Source: Sphacelaria rigidula (taxonomy: Eukaryota > Phaeophyceae > Sphacelariales). Taken from it: a DNA stretch of 20,261 nt. The translations under genes and the position numbers were made by a program. The notes beneath the pieces were generated by a model. That model saw only the letters and a program-made list of their open reading frames with translations. It had not been told where the DNA came from and made no database searches. The stretch is from NCBI GenBank assembly GCA_964200075.2, contig CAXNAA020000551.1, positions 1 to 20,261 of the forward strand, read 5' to 3'. This document shows positions 20,201 to 20,261 of this stretch, piece after piece. Each line of letters starts with the position of its first letter. Within the stretch, counting starts at the first letter, position 1.

Positions 20201-20261
20201 AGACCGGGGGGGAAAAAAAAGGAGCAGGGGGGGGGACGGAGGCGGGTTAGGAGAGAGAAGA

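Larger units (their letters stand above)
19395..20261 (+). other. Sequence after exon 6, likely intron or 3' flank
   Basis: The next exon cannot be placed. An acceptor ending at 19719 (gccggcag) is in phase and would give a 27-residue terminal exon ending at TGA 19801-19803, but this is weak. The stretch also carries the possible decayed coding fragment described separately. It ends in purine-rich, G-rich simple sequence from about 20178. Confidence 0.35.

Noticed and set aside
1-20261. CRISPR array, rRNA or bacterial operon
   Set aside because: No regularly spaced repeats, no rRNA-like blocks, and coding density and splice signals are eukaryotic.

Overview
The window is eukaryotic nuclear DNA. 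Long stretches without coding sequence separate GC-rich blocks of low-complexity coding sequence. The coding blocks end at clean GT donors and can be joined to GT-AG acceptors in matching phase. The introns are long (about 0.4 to 6.4 kb) and carry fold-back repeats, a (GT)15 microsatellite and homopolymer G tracts. There are no operons, Shine-Dalgarno spacing or dense gene packing. The Ser/Gly/Ala/Pro-rich protein style together with the long introns suggests a large-genome stramenopile such as a brown alga. That placement is inference; no marker gene is present.

I could reconstruct one gene, on the + strand and covering most of the window. Six exons (1575-1867, about 8310-9057, 10511-10642, 11022-11716, 12438-12726, 16749-19394) join in frame to about 1,600 codons without a stop. 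The protein is predicted to be almost wholly disordered. It has an acidic serine-rich N-terminus, glycine/serine-rich and proline-rich stretches, three PPxY motifs in three different exons, a KKRK basic patch, a charged Ala/Glu/Arg helix likely to form a coiled coil, and five tandem degenerate repeats of about 20 residues. I recognise no catalytic or family domain. The gene probably continues past 19394 into an exon I cannot place.

Layout: 1-1574 is upstream sequence with a possible upstream ORF that overlaps the start codon. Intron 1 (1868-8309) holds a 200-codon open frame of unknown meaning, a duplicated 26-27 bp motif with a hairpin, a 27-base G run and the (GT)15 repeat. Intron 2 holds a 484-bp fold-back element. 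Exon 3 is followed by a degenerate tandem copy of its own 3' end in which the splice donor is lost. Intron 4 appears featureless. Intron 5 (4 kb) holds a second fold-back family and a stretch dense in GTAC/ACAGT palindromes. After 19394 the sequence looks like a decayed coding fragment spread over three frames, and the window ends in G-rich simple sequence.

No rRNA, tRNA, CRISPR array or recognisable transposase was found. The most unusual items are the unrecognised PPxY-bearing disordered gene and the fold-back elements inside its introns.
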